Notes: a model not told the origin generated them from the letters alone. A stretch of DNA of 64,000 nt from an uncultured Prevotellaceae bacterium (GCA_900315075.1 OMXV01000002.1:1-64000), one strand, 5' to 3'. Counted from the first letter of the stretch, positions 33,358 to 42,131 are shown. Numbers and translations are program-made.

Positions 33358-35262
33358 TTTCACTTTCCCCATTTGCTCTATTCTCTTCATCATTTTGTCG
33401 TTTGTCTGGCGAATGGTGCGTAGGTCTTTGAGCAAACGTAATCGGAACCGCCACATTCGGCAATAGAAGAAGATACCTGCTGGTATGATGATGGCCATCA
33501 GTGTGTTGAGCCACAGCCGTTCAAATGGCCGTGTATGAGCTTTTTCTGCCACGATGGGGTAGTGGTTGAGCAGACTAATCACCATTTTGTCGCGGCTGTT
33601 GGAAAGATCGTCGATTACTGCTTCCAACTCCTGGCTGATGCGCTCAATTTCATGGTCGGGTTGGTAGCGGAAGAACACCTTAATAATATTAGGTGGCGAT
33701 TTCAGGTTATGCTCGCTGGAATAGGTGGTGATTTCCTCACTGATGCGTTGCAGTTCGGTGATATCATGGGCATAGTCGGGTTCGTTAATAATCACCTCCT
33801 TGCCAGCCACGCTACGTTTGCGACGCATTCCTAACATACGTAGTCCTAAGTCAATGTATGCGTCCAAGTTGAAGACGGCAGAGTCATTGTTTGCTTTATA
33901 GGTGATAAATACAGCCGTTGGTGCCAATACAGCGGTGGCGAGACCCTTGCCAAACCATATCGCCCATATTCCGCTTCGTGCCATGCGGTATCCTGTATTA
34001 TCAAGGATGTAGAAGATAATGAACACAATGATTGAGGCGATGATGGGGATGCCTAAGCCTCCCTTTCGAATGATGGCTCCGAGAGGTGCCCCAATGAAGA
34101 AAAAGATGATACACGACAAGGCAACAACGAATTTGTTGATGGCCTCAATCTTGTGTTGTCTGAGATATTTGTCTCCGTCGTTGGTAATCATGCTCTTGAA
34201 GCTAAGGTCGCTGCATTGTTGGTTTACCTTCGAGAGGGCGTTGTTTACCGCCATACGTTGTTTGTCGGGGGGTAGCTTTGCGAAAACACTATCTAAATTG
34301 TATTCCTTTGATTTCATCGACTGTATTGCGCGCAGGGAGTCAACCTTGCTCATCTGAGGAATGGAATAGGCATAGCGCATGGCTTCATCGTAGAAACTGC
34401 GGCCGATGCTATCGTAAGTGTGGTTTAGCGAGTCGATGTCGGTTTGGATTTGTTCGAGTCCTTTAGCTTTAGCGTTCTGACCAAAGATGTTTGCGTCGGC
34501 GAGGTTGAATTCACCGTCAAAGTCAATGATGATGCGCTTTTTGCTGAATGTTTCACGGCGATAAGGCACATAGGCACTTCCTACCAAGTCTTGAGAGCGC
34601 ATGTTCTCAAACCATTCTCCGCTATATAGGTTCAGCATCAAGTGCTTCTTTTCTGCTGTGCTTTGAAGCATCCCTGAGTCGGCCAGGATGATGGCGGCAT
34701 CTTCGTAACTGTCGGTCATTCGGTAGATCATTACGCCATAGAGCATGCCTGTCTTGATGTCTTTTTTCTGGACATAGATGTTGCTGTTAGGGATGCCGTC
34801 ATAGAAGACACCCTCGGGAATCTCCAGTTCAGGACTTTTCTGCTTCATCGAGATGAGCAGCTGCCCCATCTTCTTGTTGGCTTCAGGACCGATGTAGTTT
34901 TGGAAATAGAAAGAGCCACAGGCAATGAGTAGCACAATGAAGATAAGGGGGCGAAAAGTTTGCATCAACGAGATGCCAGCTGCTTTGATGGCAGTCAGTT
35001 CGGAACTCTCGCCTAAGTTGCCAAAGGCGATGAGTGATGATAGAAGGATGGCAAGGGGCAGGGCCTGAGGTATCATCATCAGAGCCATATGCCAAAAAAA
35101 CTGTCCTAAGATGTCGAGTGTTAGGCCTTTGCCTATCAGAGCATCAATATATTGCCATACAAACTGCATCATCAGCACAAAAAGACTGATAAAGAATGTT
35201 CCCACAAATAATAGGGAAAACTGCTTGATAATGAGTATGTATAGTTTCTTGATACGAAGCAT
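33331..35262 (-). CDS. lptG: LptF/LptG-family permease
   Basis: A 643-residue inner membrane protein of the YjgP/YjgQ family, part of the ABC machine that extracts lipopolysaccharide. Three membrane segments in the first 130 residues (FVGTFFISLFVLMMQFVW, LPLAILLSSLIAFGNLGE, FIVLLIACGSFYF), a periplasmic beta-rich part, and three more near residues 370-460. A cytosolic extension and one further membrane segment near 590 make it longer than proteobacterial relatives, as usual in this phylum. The C-terminal KELKRS is encoded by repeat sequence. Confidence 0.88.
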   Translation of the reverse strand: MLRIKKLYILIIKQFSLLFVGTFFISLFVLMMQFVWQYIDALIGKGLTLDILGQFFWHMALMMIPQALPLAILLSSLIAFGNLGESSELTAIKAAGISLMQTFRPLIFIVLLIACGSFYFQNYIGPEANKKMGQLLISMKQKSPELEIPEGVFYDGIPNSNIYVQKKDIKTGMLYGVMIYRMTDSYEDAAIILADSGMLQSTAEKKHLMLNLYSGEWFENMRSQDLVGSAYVPYRRETFSKKRIIIDFDGEFNLADANIFGQNAKAKGLEQIQTDIDSLNHTYDSIGRSFYDEAMRYAYSIPQMSKVDSLRAIQSMKSKEYNLDSVFAKLPPDKQRMAVNNALSKVNQQCSDLSFKSMITNDGDKYLRQHKIEAINKFVVALSCIIFFFIGAPLGAIIRKGGLGIPIIASIIVFIIFYILDNTGYRMARSGIWAIWFGKGLATAVLAPTAVFITYKANNDSAVFNLDAYIDLGLRMLGMRRKRSVAGKEVIINEPDYAHDITELQRISEEITTYSSEHNLKSPPNIIKVFFRYQPDHEIERISQELEAVIDDLSNSRDKMVISLLNHYPIVAEKAHTRPFERLWLNTLMAIIIPAGIFFYCRMWRFRLRLLKDLRTIRQTNDKMMKRIEQMGKVKIEKELKRS

Positions 35263-35428
35263 GGGCTTTGCGTTTTGGCAGCACAGACGCTATCAAATTG
35301 CAAAAGTACTACAAAAAATCACAAAACCGCCTGTTTTTGCTTTTTTTAATTTGCCAACTATTCTTTTTGGGCAAATTAAAACGTTAAATCTCAAATCTTA
35401 TTTTTAAAACCTTAAGTCTCAAACCTTA

Positions 35429-35827
35429 TTACAACCCACTCGTCAGATGTAACTGATCGATATTCTGTTCCCATATGTCAAGTAAACTGTCAACATCGTC
35501 GGGAAGCGCATAGTCAGTGATGTGAAGAGTAAAACCGTCAGTGATTTCCGAGCGCAGCATACGCAGTTCGAGATATGCCTCTGGGTCGGTTTCGTCTTCC
35601 CATTGCATGCGGATATGGCTATTGCGCACGCGTTCCAGAATTTTTGCGCGGCGTATCTCGTGGTGACTCAACACATCGCCCCAGGTAAAGGTAAAGGCGT
35701 CTTTGCTCTCACTTACCTCGTCGGCAATCCATTTGCCAAGGCCACCTTCAGTGCTTATCAGCCCCCAAATAATGTTGGGTGATTTTGAATTAAGGTCGTA
35801 TTCTATAGTAATCTTTTTTTTCTTCAT
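35429..35827 (-). CDS. START-like domain protein
   Basis: A 132-residue protein of the SRPBCC/START-like group. It begins KKKKITIEYDLN, has the wall of aromatic and hydrophobic residues around a ligand pocket (IIWGLISTEGGLGKWIAD, DAFTFTWGDV), and ends with a long helix. The ligand is unknown. It lies 166 bases upstream of the LptF/G gene on the same strand. Confidence 0.8.
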   Translation of the reverse strand: MKKKKITIEYDLNSKSPNIIWGLISTEGGLGKWIADEVSESKDAFTFTWGDVLSHHEIRRAKILERVRNSHIRMQWEDETDPEAYLELRMLRSEITDGFTLHITDYALPDDVDSLLDIWEQNIDQLHLTSGL

Positions 35828-35972
35828 AATCGAAGTAGGTATAAATAGATTCTTATATATAATAAGGTAAGTCGGAATGATGTAACCTTCTTGTCAACAT
35901 CATTTGTTAGATTGTTTCTCGTTTGCAAATTTAATGCTTTTTTTTAAAAAAAGAATATTTTTTGCAATTATT

Positions 35973-36003
35973 TTTGGTAATTAAAAAACTTTGATTACCT
36001 TTG
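35973..36003 (+). promoter_or_regulatory. Consensus promoter of tRNA-Met(CAT)
   Basis: TTTG at 35973-35976, 19 bases, TACCTTTG at 35996-36003. Full consensus match. Confidence 0.75.
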
Positions 36004-36024
36004 CACCCGCAAAACGAAAATCAT

Positions 36025-36098
36025 GGCGGGATAGCTCAGCTGGTTAGAGCGCATGATTCATAATCATGAGGTCGCCGGTTCAATCCCGGCTCCCGCTA
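36025..36098 (+). tRNA. tRNA with CAT anticodon (Met elongator, or Ile2)
   Basis: A complete 74-nucleotide cloverleaf: acceptor GGCGGGA pairs with TCCCGCT (one G-U), D arm GCTC/GAGC, anticodon stem CATGA/TCATG with loop TTCATAA, and T arm GCCGG/CCGGC. The anticodon stem lacks the three G-C pairs of initiator tRNA, so it is elongator Met, or Ile2 if C34 is lysidine-modified. The CCA end is not encoded. Confidence 0.93.
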
Positions 36099-36100
36099 CT

Positions 36101-36145
36101 AAGAAAGTCATAGAGTTACATTTCGTAATTTTGTGACTTTCTTTT
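36101..36145 (+). terminator. Terminator of tRNA-Met(CAT)
   Basis: AAGAAAGTCA (36101-36110) pairs with TGACTTTCTT (36134-36143), with an inner TTAC/GTAA stem and a short T-tract. Confidence 0.75.
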
Positions 36146-36243
36146 GTTAAGTACTGCAGCGACGAAGAATCGCTATTTTTAACCAAACTTATTTAGCAAT
36201 ATCTATTGATAATAATTGTTTATTAAAAAAAATAGGCCAAAAA

Positions 36244-36275
36244 TTTGGTGGATAGAAAAAATAGCATTACCTTTG
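36244..36275 (+). promoter_or_regulatory. Consensus promoter of tRNA-Lys
   Basis: TTTG at 36244-36247, 20 bases, TACCTTTG at 36268-36275. Confidence 0.75.
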
Positions 36276-36306
36276 CACTCGCTTTACGCAAAATGGATAA
36301 TCCGGA

Positions 36307-36379
36307 GACTCGCTAGCTCAGTTGGTAGAGCACAACACTTTTAATGTTGGGGTCTTGGGTTCGAGCCCCAAGCGAGTCA
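36307..36379 (+). tRNA. tRNA-Lys (TTT)
   Basis: A complete 73-nucleotide cloverleaf: acceptor GACTCGC/GCGAGTC, D arm GCTC/GAGC, anticodon stem CAACA/TGTTG with loop CTTTTAA, and T arm TTGGG/CCCAA. The CCA end is not encoded. It has its own promoter and terminator, separate from the tRNA before it. Confidence 0.95.
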
Positions 36380-36402
36380 CAAAACAATAATTAATAGTTC
36401 TA

Positions 36403-36438
36403 AAAAACCCTGATACTCAACTGAGTTTCAGGGTTTTT
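36403..36438 (+). terminator. Terminator of tRNA-Lys
   Basis: AAAAACCCTGA (36403-36413) pairs with TCAGGGTTTTT (36428-36438), with an inner ACTCA/TGAGT stem; the descending arm provides the T-tract. Confidence 0.8.
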
Positions 36439-36546
36439 CTTTGATGTGGGGCTGAGTTATCTCAGAGGTTACCCCCCCTTTAAATTCCATGTTTGTTGGG
36501 AGAATGTGAAATTTGAAATAATAAAGGATTATTAAAAATTTGAATT

Positions 36547-37326
36547 ATGGGACACAATTTTCGCAGCACCACTTTATTTGTAGTGGCATTATCAATGGCA
36601 GTGGGCATGAGTTTCATGACCGGATGTGATAAAAAAGCTTCAGAGCCATCGAAAACTACCGAATCTTTGCAGGAAACAGACAAGACTGTAGAGAATACAG
36701 ATGATGGTTATATGAAAGCACCTGAAATTCAGCCCAATGAGGTTGGGCTGATAACACTCGAGCAATGTCCTACCACCTATCAAAACCTGAAAGTAGAGGT
36801 GACAGAAGACTGTAGCGAGGCAAAAATATATGATGGCGACAAACTGTTGCAGACCATCTCCGACTCCGACGATGGATTGGTGGCAGCAGGAGGTGATGCG
36901 CCTGTCTATTTCATGGATGCTAACTTCGATGGCTATGTGGATATCTTCATCGGTCCGGGTAGATCGCGTACCTACAGCACACTGCTCACATGGAATCCAG
37001 CCGACAAACAGTTTGTCAGAGTTGGAAAACTGGGAACTCCCCCGTTTCAGAACTTCATGTTGTATCCTTCAGGGAAAGTCGTCTTTGATGGAGGCAGTGA
37101 ATCTGCATTTGCTGATTTCTTTACCTCCTATGAATGGAAAGACGGTCAGTTGCTGAAATTAAACGACCTCTACGTTGTCGATGACCCTGAGCAATATGTT
37201 GAATATGATGTAGATGCCAAATACACCCTGAGGGATGCCGATGAAAAGGCTGTTGTTTCCACCGACGAATTGTCTGGCCTTCCAGAACCATGGGCCGGAG
37301 TGCTGAAGGCTTATATGCCTATCTAA
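36547..37326 (+). CDS. Hypothetical lipoprotein with FG-GAP-like segment
   Basis: A 259-residue lipoprotein with lipobox MTGC near residue 27, a Ser/Thr/Glu-rich linker, and a globular part. DANFDGYVDIFIGPG resembles the calcium-binding loop of FG-GAP/integrin-type repeats and is followed by strands (TYSTLLTWN, QFVRVGKLG). I do not recognise a named family. Its last eight bases overlap the end of the convergent gene at 37319. Confidence 0.75.
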   Translation: MGHNFRSTTLFVVALSMAVGMSFMTGCDKKASEPSKTTESLQETDKTVENTDDGYMKAPEIQPNEVGLITLEQCPTTYQNLKVEVTEDCSEAKIYDGDKLLQTISDSDDGLVAAGGDAPVYFMDANFDGYVDIFIGPGRSRTYSTLLTWNPADKQFVRVGKLGTPPFQNFMLYPSGKVVFDGGSESAFADFFTSYEWKDGQLLKLNDLYVVDDPEQYVEYDVDAKYTLRDADEKAVVSTDELSGLPEPWAGVLKAYMPI

Positions 37327-38116
37327 TCATATCCACTTCATCTTCTGGCAGAGTGATTTCCTTCACCAGTTTTCCACGTGCATTATAGATGTGGAGGGTT
37401 GGCGTGAGGTACTGCTTATGATACATGATGTATTCTTCTGTCTCCTGAAGAGGTTGTTCTTCGGAGTGCATGGCGGTGCTCGTTGTGATAATATAATCTT
37501 GAGCATTCTCCATTTCTGCCATCATCAGCATGTTCGTTAGGGTGTGAGCAACACTGACGAACATCTGATGTTCCAGAGTAATCACTCTTTTTGTCGATGG
37601 ATATACCAAAAGTGTCATTTGGGGGGAATGGGAAAAACCTGTGAAAATCTCAGCTTTGAGAATGATCACAGGACTACCCTTGAACTCCTGAACTTGTATT
37701 TTTTGTTTTGTGTCTGAGACAATCACGTCCTTGAAAGACGATTGCTTGTCGAAAAGCCAGTCGAAACCGCTGATAAACAATTCCTCGTATTCTTTCCCTT
37801 CCTGACTAAAGATTTTGGTCACTTTATCTTTCCCAGAATCATACATCCAGAGATTGATTTTTGTGTAAAGGTCGTCTTCGCTGGCGGGCAATGCTTCCAC
37901 GAAAAGGGAATATTCGTCACCAAGACCGAAGAACGTACTATTGGCCATGTCTTTGTCGGTCATAGCGCGCGGTGTAGCCTCAAAGTAATTTTCGAAATAC
38001 AATGTTGCAGGCACTGCCTTAGCGGGCAAACCCAACTTGCGCAAATGACTAAAATCGAAGGCTGATGCTGCAGCAACAACCATCATAGCTATCAATAATA
38101 AACTTATTTTTTTCAT
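37319..38116 (-). CDS. Hypothetical secreted protein
   Basis: A 265-residue protein with a signal peptide (MKKISLLLIAMMVVAAASA) and a mixed alpha/beta body. No motif that I can name is seen. The end (TLHIYNARGKLVKEITLPED) looks like a beta-strand carboxy-terminal domain of exported proteins, but is too short to call a type IX sorting signal. The gene overlaps the lipoprotein gene tail to tail by eight bases. Confidence 0.7.
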   Translation of the reverse strand: MKKISLLLIAMMVVAAASAFDFSHLRKLGLPAKAVPATLYFENYFEATPRAMTDKDMANSTFFGLGDEYSLFVEALPASEDDLYTKINLWMYDSGKDKVTKIFSQEGKEYEELFISGFDWLFDKQSSFKDVIVSDTKQKIQVQEFKGSPVIILKAEIFTGFSHSPQMTLLVYPSTKRVITLEHQMFVSVAHTLTNMLMMAEMENAQDYIITTSTAMHSEEQPLQETEEYIMYHKQYLTPTLHIYNARGKLVKEITLPEDEVDMIR

Positions 38117-38229
38117 TTTTTTATAGCGTTTAGTGATTATTCAGAGGTGAGAGGTAAGAGATTACCTCTGCCGCTTTCGAAATGGGATGAATGGACTCTT
38201 TAGGGGCGGGCATACATGAAGTATGCCCC

Positions 38230-38262
38230 TACAGCAACTCCTAATTTTCAATTTTCAATTTA
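38230..38262. repeat. Dispersed TTTTCAAT-type repeat, copy 3
   Basis: ACTCCTAATTTTCAATTTTC-type words lie directly against the stop codon of the GH8 gene, the same position that related copies hold near other genes. Confidence 0.5.
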
Positions 38263-39570
38263 TCATTTTGGGAAAATCACTTGGTAATGCCCACTAAGAT
38301 GCATGAATGCAAACAGTCGGAGGAGTCCATCGTAATAGGCATCGAAATAGCCGTCCTCGAAAGGCTCATGCTTTGCTTTCCAGAGGGCATCAACAAATTC
38401 CTTGCTCTTCTTGCTCATACACATCACGGAAGCGGCAGCTACAGTGCTTACCAGGCCGATACTATGACGCAGTTTTCTGAATCCTCCTGCTTGTAGTATT
38501 TCGTTGTCCTCGGGTAGTGAACCATCCACACGATATTGATCTACAAAGGTCTCCACACCTTGTGAGTAGAAGAAATCTTGAATTCGCTGTCCATACCCCT
38601 GTTGCCATTCACGGTCGGCGCAGCTCCATTCATAGTCCAGTGTGATGTTCATTGGCACACGCCAGGAGTCGTAACGGAAATTGCCACCACCACGATTCCA
38701 TGGACCTTGGTTCACTGTTCCATCATATTGGCAAATGTCAGGATTCAGACCTGTCACGGGATGTGTGCATTTGTGAAGGAAATCGCGGGATTTACTTGCA
38801 GCCTCGTTCCAATAGTCTGAGCGACCATCGTCGGCCCACCGTGCCCAAACCTCATAGAAGGCGGGGATATGATAGGATGGGTCGGTCTGACGCTGTCCGA
38901 ACCCGTCAGGTGTGAAGGTGATGAGCATTGTTTCTGGGTTGATGAGGAACATTTTCTGGGGTCCCGGCTGTTGTCCTCCAAAGCCTCCAAAACCACCCCT
39001 TCTTTCTGGCTCATATTCTTTGGGCATGGTGCAGTTGAGAATATTCTGTGCTTCCTTCTTGTAGTTGATGCCTGTATTGTCGCCCCAGCGGTTGGAGGCG
39101 AAAATCAATGCTGTGATAAAATATAATTCACCGTCAGAGGCGGCACCTTCGGCATTGCGGGTACCATCGGTTTTGCAGCTCCATGCAAAATAGCCTTTGC
39201 GGATGCCATCCTGATGCTGCATGTATTTCTTGCTCCATCGCCAGAGACGGTCGAAGATATCTTTCTTGTCTAATTGCACGGCAATCATCATACCATACGA
39301 CATACCCTCGGTGCGAACGTCGTGGTTCTTAATGTCAGAGATATAGCCTAAGGTGTCGCCAACTTCGAAGTATGCCTTGTTCGGTCCGTAGAAAACATCA
39401 TTGAAAACTTCCGCGAGTTTGGCCTCCACAGCTTCGGGGGCATATCCCATTTCTACAAATACATTACGGTATTTACGGGTTTCAAAACCGCCCTTTGTCC
39501 ATGGGCCACTTTGGGCACAAACGTTTAGCGCAAGCATCAATAATAATGTGATAACAAAGATTTTTCTCAT
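38263..39570 (-). CDS. Glycoside hydrolase family 8 enzyme (exo-oligoxylanase-like)
   Basis: A 435-residue exported enzyme with signal peptide ending NVCAQ. The GH8 general acid Glu is in DVRTEGMSYGMMIAVQL and the second catalytic region is EGAASDGELYFITAL. GNFRYDSWRVPMNITLDYEW forms the substrate cleft. The family includes reducing-end xylose-releasing exo-oligoxylanases, the likeliest activity in this organism type; cellulase or chitosanase cannot be excluded. A Gly/Phe/Gln-rich loop (GGFGGFGGQQPGPQ) near residue 195 looks like a local insertion. Confidence 0.88.
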   Translation of the reverse strand: MRKIFVITLLLMLALNVCAQSGPWTKGGFETRKYRNVFVEMGYAPEAVEAKLAEVFNDVFYGPNKAYFEVGDTLGYISDIKNHDVRTEGMSYGMMIAVQLDKKDIFDRLWRWSKKYMQHQDGIRKGYFAWSCKTDGTRNAEGAASDGELYFITALIFASNRWGDNTGINYKKEAQNILNCTMPKEYEPERRGGFGGFGGQQPGPQKMFLINPETMLITFTPDGFGQRQTDPSYHIPAFYEVWARWADDGRSDYWNEAASKSRDFLHKCTHPVTGLNPDICQYDGTVNQGPWNRGGGNFRYDSWRVPMNITLDYEWSCADREWQQGYGQRIQDFFYSQGVETFVDQYRVDGSLPEDNEILQAGGFRKLRHSIGLVSTVAAASVMCMSKKSKEFVDALWKAKHEPFEDGYFDAYYDGLLRLFAFMHLSGHYQVIFPK

Positions 39571-40039
39571 ATTGGTAAATTATTAATTGGGAGTTTGGGA
39601 GTTTAGGAGTTTGGACATTACTTTGCCGATGTGGAGTCATACTCCATAGGCCTAATTAATTAGTTGTCTTGATATTTGAATGCAAATGTACGAACTTTTT
39701 TCCAAATAATTAACAGCCATCTCCATTTTTCATTCGTCTATATTGTATTTTCTATTATCAATCCTATATTTCTTATCTTCTATTATCAATCTTCAGTAAT
39801 ATTTATTATTTTTGCACAGGAAAATTGTAGGTGTTTAATATTGAGCTTCATTTTAAGAGGTATGAGGTGAGTGGTAAGTGGTGAGAGAAATGCCAGAAAA
39901 TCTGTAAATGTGATGCAAAAGGGAAAGTAAAAGAGGTATTCTCTTACCTCTCACCACTCATCACTTACCACTGAGAGTTGAGAATGTGAAACATGCAAAA
40001 CGAGAATTATTTTAGTATAAACCAATAGAATAATAAACA
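39571..40039. other. Intergenic region with repeats and a large imperfect hairpin
   Basis: Divergent genes flank 469 bases without a gene. The segment holds the repeat at 39589-39617, a minus-strand TACATTTG element (39683-39690) probably used by the GH8 gene, a plus-strand TATTTTTG element (39807-39814), and inverted GGTAAGTGG-type words at about 39868-39985. Confidence 0.6.
39589..39617. repeat. Dispersed ACTCC-type repeat, copy 3
   Basis: The reverse complement is nearly identical to 21691-21720, including the ATG. Here it is non-coding and lies 20 bases before the GH8 start codon. Confidence 0.65.
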
Positions 40040-40549
40040 ATGAAAAAATCGCTTATTTTGACGCTGTTGGCAGTGGTTGCTATTTGTTTTACTGCCTGCA
40101 AGGATAAGGCTGGTGATGCCAAGAATGAGAATGCAAATGAAATTGTGTTTAAGAACACCTTCAATGGAAATGGTGAGAATTTTTCCTTAGGCTATCCCGA
40201 TGAGTTGAAAGAGGCTTATACAGATGAGACAACGTTCACTGCTGAAACAGCTGACAAAGATTGTAGGATGAGTGCGGTGCTGCAGCAAGAGGGTGACTTT
40301 GCAGATTTGAACAAATGCGTTGAAGCTTTTAAAGAGGATGCCAGTGAGGATGAAAAATTTGAAGAACCCACTATCAATGGCAATGTGATGACCATCAAGT
40401 CGGTCAATCTTGGCGAAGTATGTAAGTATTTCGTGGTGAAGAAAGATGAGAATACTGCCGTTGTTGGCAAATACTATTATCGTGAGTCGAAAGCTGCAGA
40501 TTACGAGAAGTATTTCGACCCCATCGTTAAGTCTGTTGCCATCCAATAA
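40040..40549 (+). CDS. Hypothetical small lipoprotein
   Basis: A 169-residue lipoprotein (MKKSLILTLLAVVAICFTAC, lipobox FTAC) with an Asp/Glu/Lys-rich body. No family is recognised. The segment FSLGYPDELKEAYTDE followed by strands and a final helix with a hydrophobic end (YFDPIVKSVAIQ) resembles small domains seen in many secreted proteins of this phylum. It lies 30 bases before the Vsr gene, on the same strand. Confidence 0.75.
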   Translation: MKKSLILTLLAVVAICFTACKDKAGDAKNENANEIVFKNTFNGNGENFSLGYPDELKEAYTDETTFTAETADKDCRMSAVLQQEGDFADLNKCVEAFKEDASEDEKFEEPTINGNVMTIKSVNLGEVCKYFVVKKDENTAVVGKYYYRESKAADYEKYFDPIVKSVAIQ

Positions 40550-40561
40550 TCCTTATCAAAG

Positions 40562-40569
40562 TATTTTTG
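40562..40569 (+). promoter_or_regulatory. Promoter -7 element of the Vsr gene
   Basis: TATTTTTG ends nine bases before the ATG at 40579, so the mRNA would have almost no leader. No clear -33 element. Confidence 0.4.
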
Positions 40570-40578
40570 TTTCTCCAT

Positions 40579-41154
40579 ATGCCTCCGATCTCAAAGCAGC
40601 GCCACGACAATATGGCAGCAATCCATTCCAAGGACACAAAACCTGAATGGATAGTCCGTCGTGGACTGTGGAGTAGGGGATTTCGCTATCGGCTTAACTC
40701 CCCACGACTACCAGGGCATCCCGACTTAGTGCTGCGAAAATACCGTACATGCATTTTCGTCAATGGATGTTTCTGGCATGGGCACAAAGTGGATATGGGC
40801 AACGGCTCGTTGGTTGCAGATTCACTATGGGCGATTCAAAATTCGGAGTGTTGCAAAATCCCTCGTACAAACCGTGAATTTTGGGTGAATAAGATTCGTA
40901 GGAATCAGCAGCGCGACCGCGAGGTACAAGTAAAATTGGCTGAGATGGGATGGCATTGCATCACGGTATGGGAATGTGAACTGACACCTAAGCGAAGAGA
41001 GGAAAAACTACGCTCACTTGCTTTCACACTCAACCATATTTGGTTGCAAGACCATTCTGTCCATTCTCTTTCACCCTCGATTCCCAAACCTTATCCTATG
41101 TTGGAGGAAGAATCGCAGCAATTATCCATCGCAGCGGAAGACCTGTCAAAATAA
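40579..41154 (+). CDS. vsr: Very-short-patch repair endonuclease (Vsr)
   Basis: A 191-residue endonuclease that nicks next to T-G mismatches made by deamination of 5-methylcytosine. Family motifs are complete: NMAAIHSKDTKPE, FRYRLN, LPGHPDLVL with the catalytic Asp, CIFVNGCFWHGH, REFWVNKIRRN and ITVWECEL. Between HGH and the cysteine pair SECCKIP lies an extra stretch of about 18 residues not present in E. coli Vsr. The tail is also longer. An upstream TTG at 40567 is in frame, but the ATG gives the family N-terminus. No cytosine methylase gene is in the window. Confidence 0.9.
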   Translation: MPPISKQRHDNMAAIHSKDTKPEWIVRRGLWSRGFRYRLNSPRLPGHPDLVLRKYRTCIFVNGCFWHGHKVDMGNGSLVADSLWAIQNSECCKIPRTNREFWVNKIRRNQQRDREVQVKLAEMGWHCITVWECELTPKRREEKLRSLAFTLNHIWLQDHSVHSLSPSIPKPYPMLEEESQQLSIAAEDLSK

Positions 41155-41164
41155 TTACTCAATC

Positions 41165-41254
41165 GAAGTCTCGTAAATCCTCAACCTCATAACCTCATAA
41201 CCAACACGCTACGCTACCTCACAACCTCACAACCTCATAACCTCATAACCTCAA
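41165..41254. repeat. Dispersed CCTCATAACC-type repeat, copy 3
   Basis: GAAGTCTCGTAAATCCTCAA opens a run of about six AACCTCATAACC/AACCTCAC units between the convergent Vsr and NYN genes. The opening matches the sequence next to copy 2 (33205-33224) with two differences. Confidence 0.7.
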
Positions 41255-41258
41255 ATAA

Positions 41259-42038
41259 TTATCCTTTGCCATGCTTCAGTCTCACATACACATGTGTGGC
41301 ATGGCTATTCTCTACTTTTCGGCGCTCAATCTCAAAATATTTTCCACACGACTCGATGAGTGGTGTGAGTTTCTGGTAGCCATAGTTGCGTGGGTCGAAA
41401 TCTGGGCGTTTCTTAAGGATAAGGCTACCCACCTCCGACATCGACACCCAGTCGTTGTCGTCAGTCAAGTCGTCTATCGTATGGCGAAGGAGTTTGATGA
41501 TGGCATAGCTGATTTTCTCTTTCGTAGGAGCGGGCTTTTTCTCGTCATTGGTTCCCTCGTTGTTGCCATCTGCCTTAGCAGTCTCTTCCTCGTCGTTGCC
41601 AAGGTTCTCAATATAGATAAACTTGTCGCACGATACAATAAAGGGTCGGGGCGTTTTCTTCTCGCCCATGCCAATGACAAATTTACTCGACTCACGCAGA
41701 CGGGTGGCTAAGCGCGTAAAGTCGCTGTCACTGGAGATGATGCAAAAACCATCTACTTTGTCGCTGTGAAGAATGTCCATTGCATCGATAATCATCGCTG
41801 AGTCTGTGGCATTCTTACCAGTAGTATAACTATATTGCTGGACGGGTGTGATGGCATTTTCCAACAGCACCGCTTTCCAACCGGCCAGGTTGGGCTTTGT
41901 CCAGTCTCCGTAAATTCTCTTGATGGTGGGGATGCCATATTTGGCAATCTCGTTGAGCATCTCCTGTACATGTGAAGATGGCACGTTGTCGGCATCAAAA
42001 AGCACCGCCAACTTTAATTCTTTTTTCTCTTCTGTCAT
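41259..42038 (-). CDS. NYN-domain nuclease with C-terminal LOTUS (OST-HTH) domain
   Basis: A 259-residue protein. The NYN domain, a PIN-like RNase fold, fills about residues 8-150, with acidic catalytic residues in LFDADNVPSS, the TTGKNATDSAMIIDAM segment and CIISSDSDFTRLATRLRE. After an Asn/Glu/Lys-rich linker (about 150-172) comes a LOTUS/OST-HTH winged-helix domain (NDWVSMSEVGSLILKKRP, YGYQKLTPLIESCGKYFEI). NYN-LOTUS proteins are predicted RNA processing factors in bacteria; the target is unknown. Confidence 0.87.
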   Translation of the reverse strand: MTEEKKELKLAVLFDADNVPSSHVQEMLNEIAKYGIPTIKRIYGDWTKPNLAGWKAVLLENAITPVQQYSYTTGKNATDSAMIIDAMDILHSDKVDGFCIISSDSDFTRLATRLRESSKFVIGMGEKKTPRPFIVSCDKFIYIENLGNDEEETAKADGNNEGTNDEKKPAPTKEKISYAIIKLLRHTIDDLTDDNDWVSMSEVGSLILKKRPDFDPRNYGYQKLTPLIESCGKYFEIERRKVENSHATHVYVRLKHGKG

Positions 42039-42081
42039 AAATCTTTACTTAATGCTAATACCTATTTCGTTTTTGTGACTG

Positions 42082-42113
42082 CAAAACTACACTTTTTCTT
42101 CAAATCCTTCAAA
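42082..42113 (-). promoter_or_regulatory. Consensus promoter of the NYN-LOTUS gene
   Basis: On the minus strand, TTTG (42110-42113), 20 bases, TAGTTTTG (42082-42089). Confidence 0.65.
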
Positions 42114-42131
42114 CATTTCAGCATTTTTGTT

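Noticed and set aside
36025..36379. tRNA pair as integration site of a mobile element
   Set aside because: No integrase gene and no duplicated tRNA 3' end is visible in the window.
37319..38116. Type IX secretion C-terminal signal on the secreted protein
   Set aside because: The final segment has a strand-like pattern but is too short and lacks the conserved Gly and Lys pattern of known sorting domains.
41165..41254. CRISPR-like array of AACCTCATAACC units
   Set aside because: The units are directly adjacent or degenerate, without unique spacers of constant length, and no cas genes are near. It is a low-complexity dispersed repeat.
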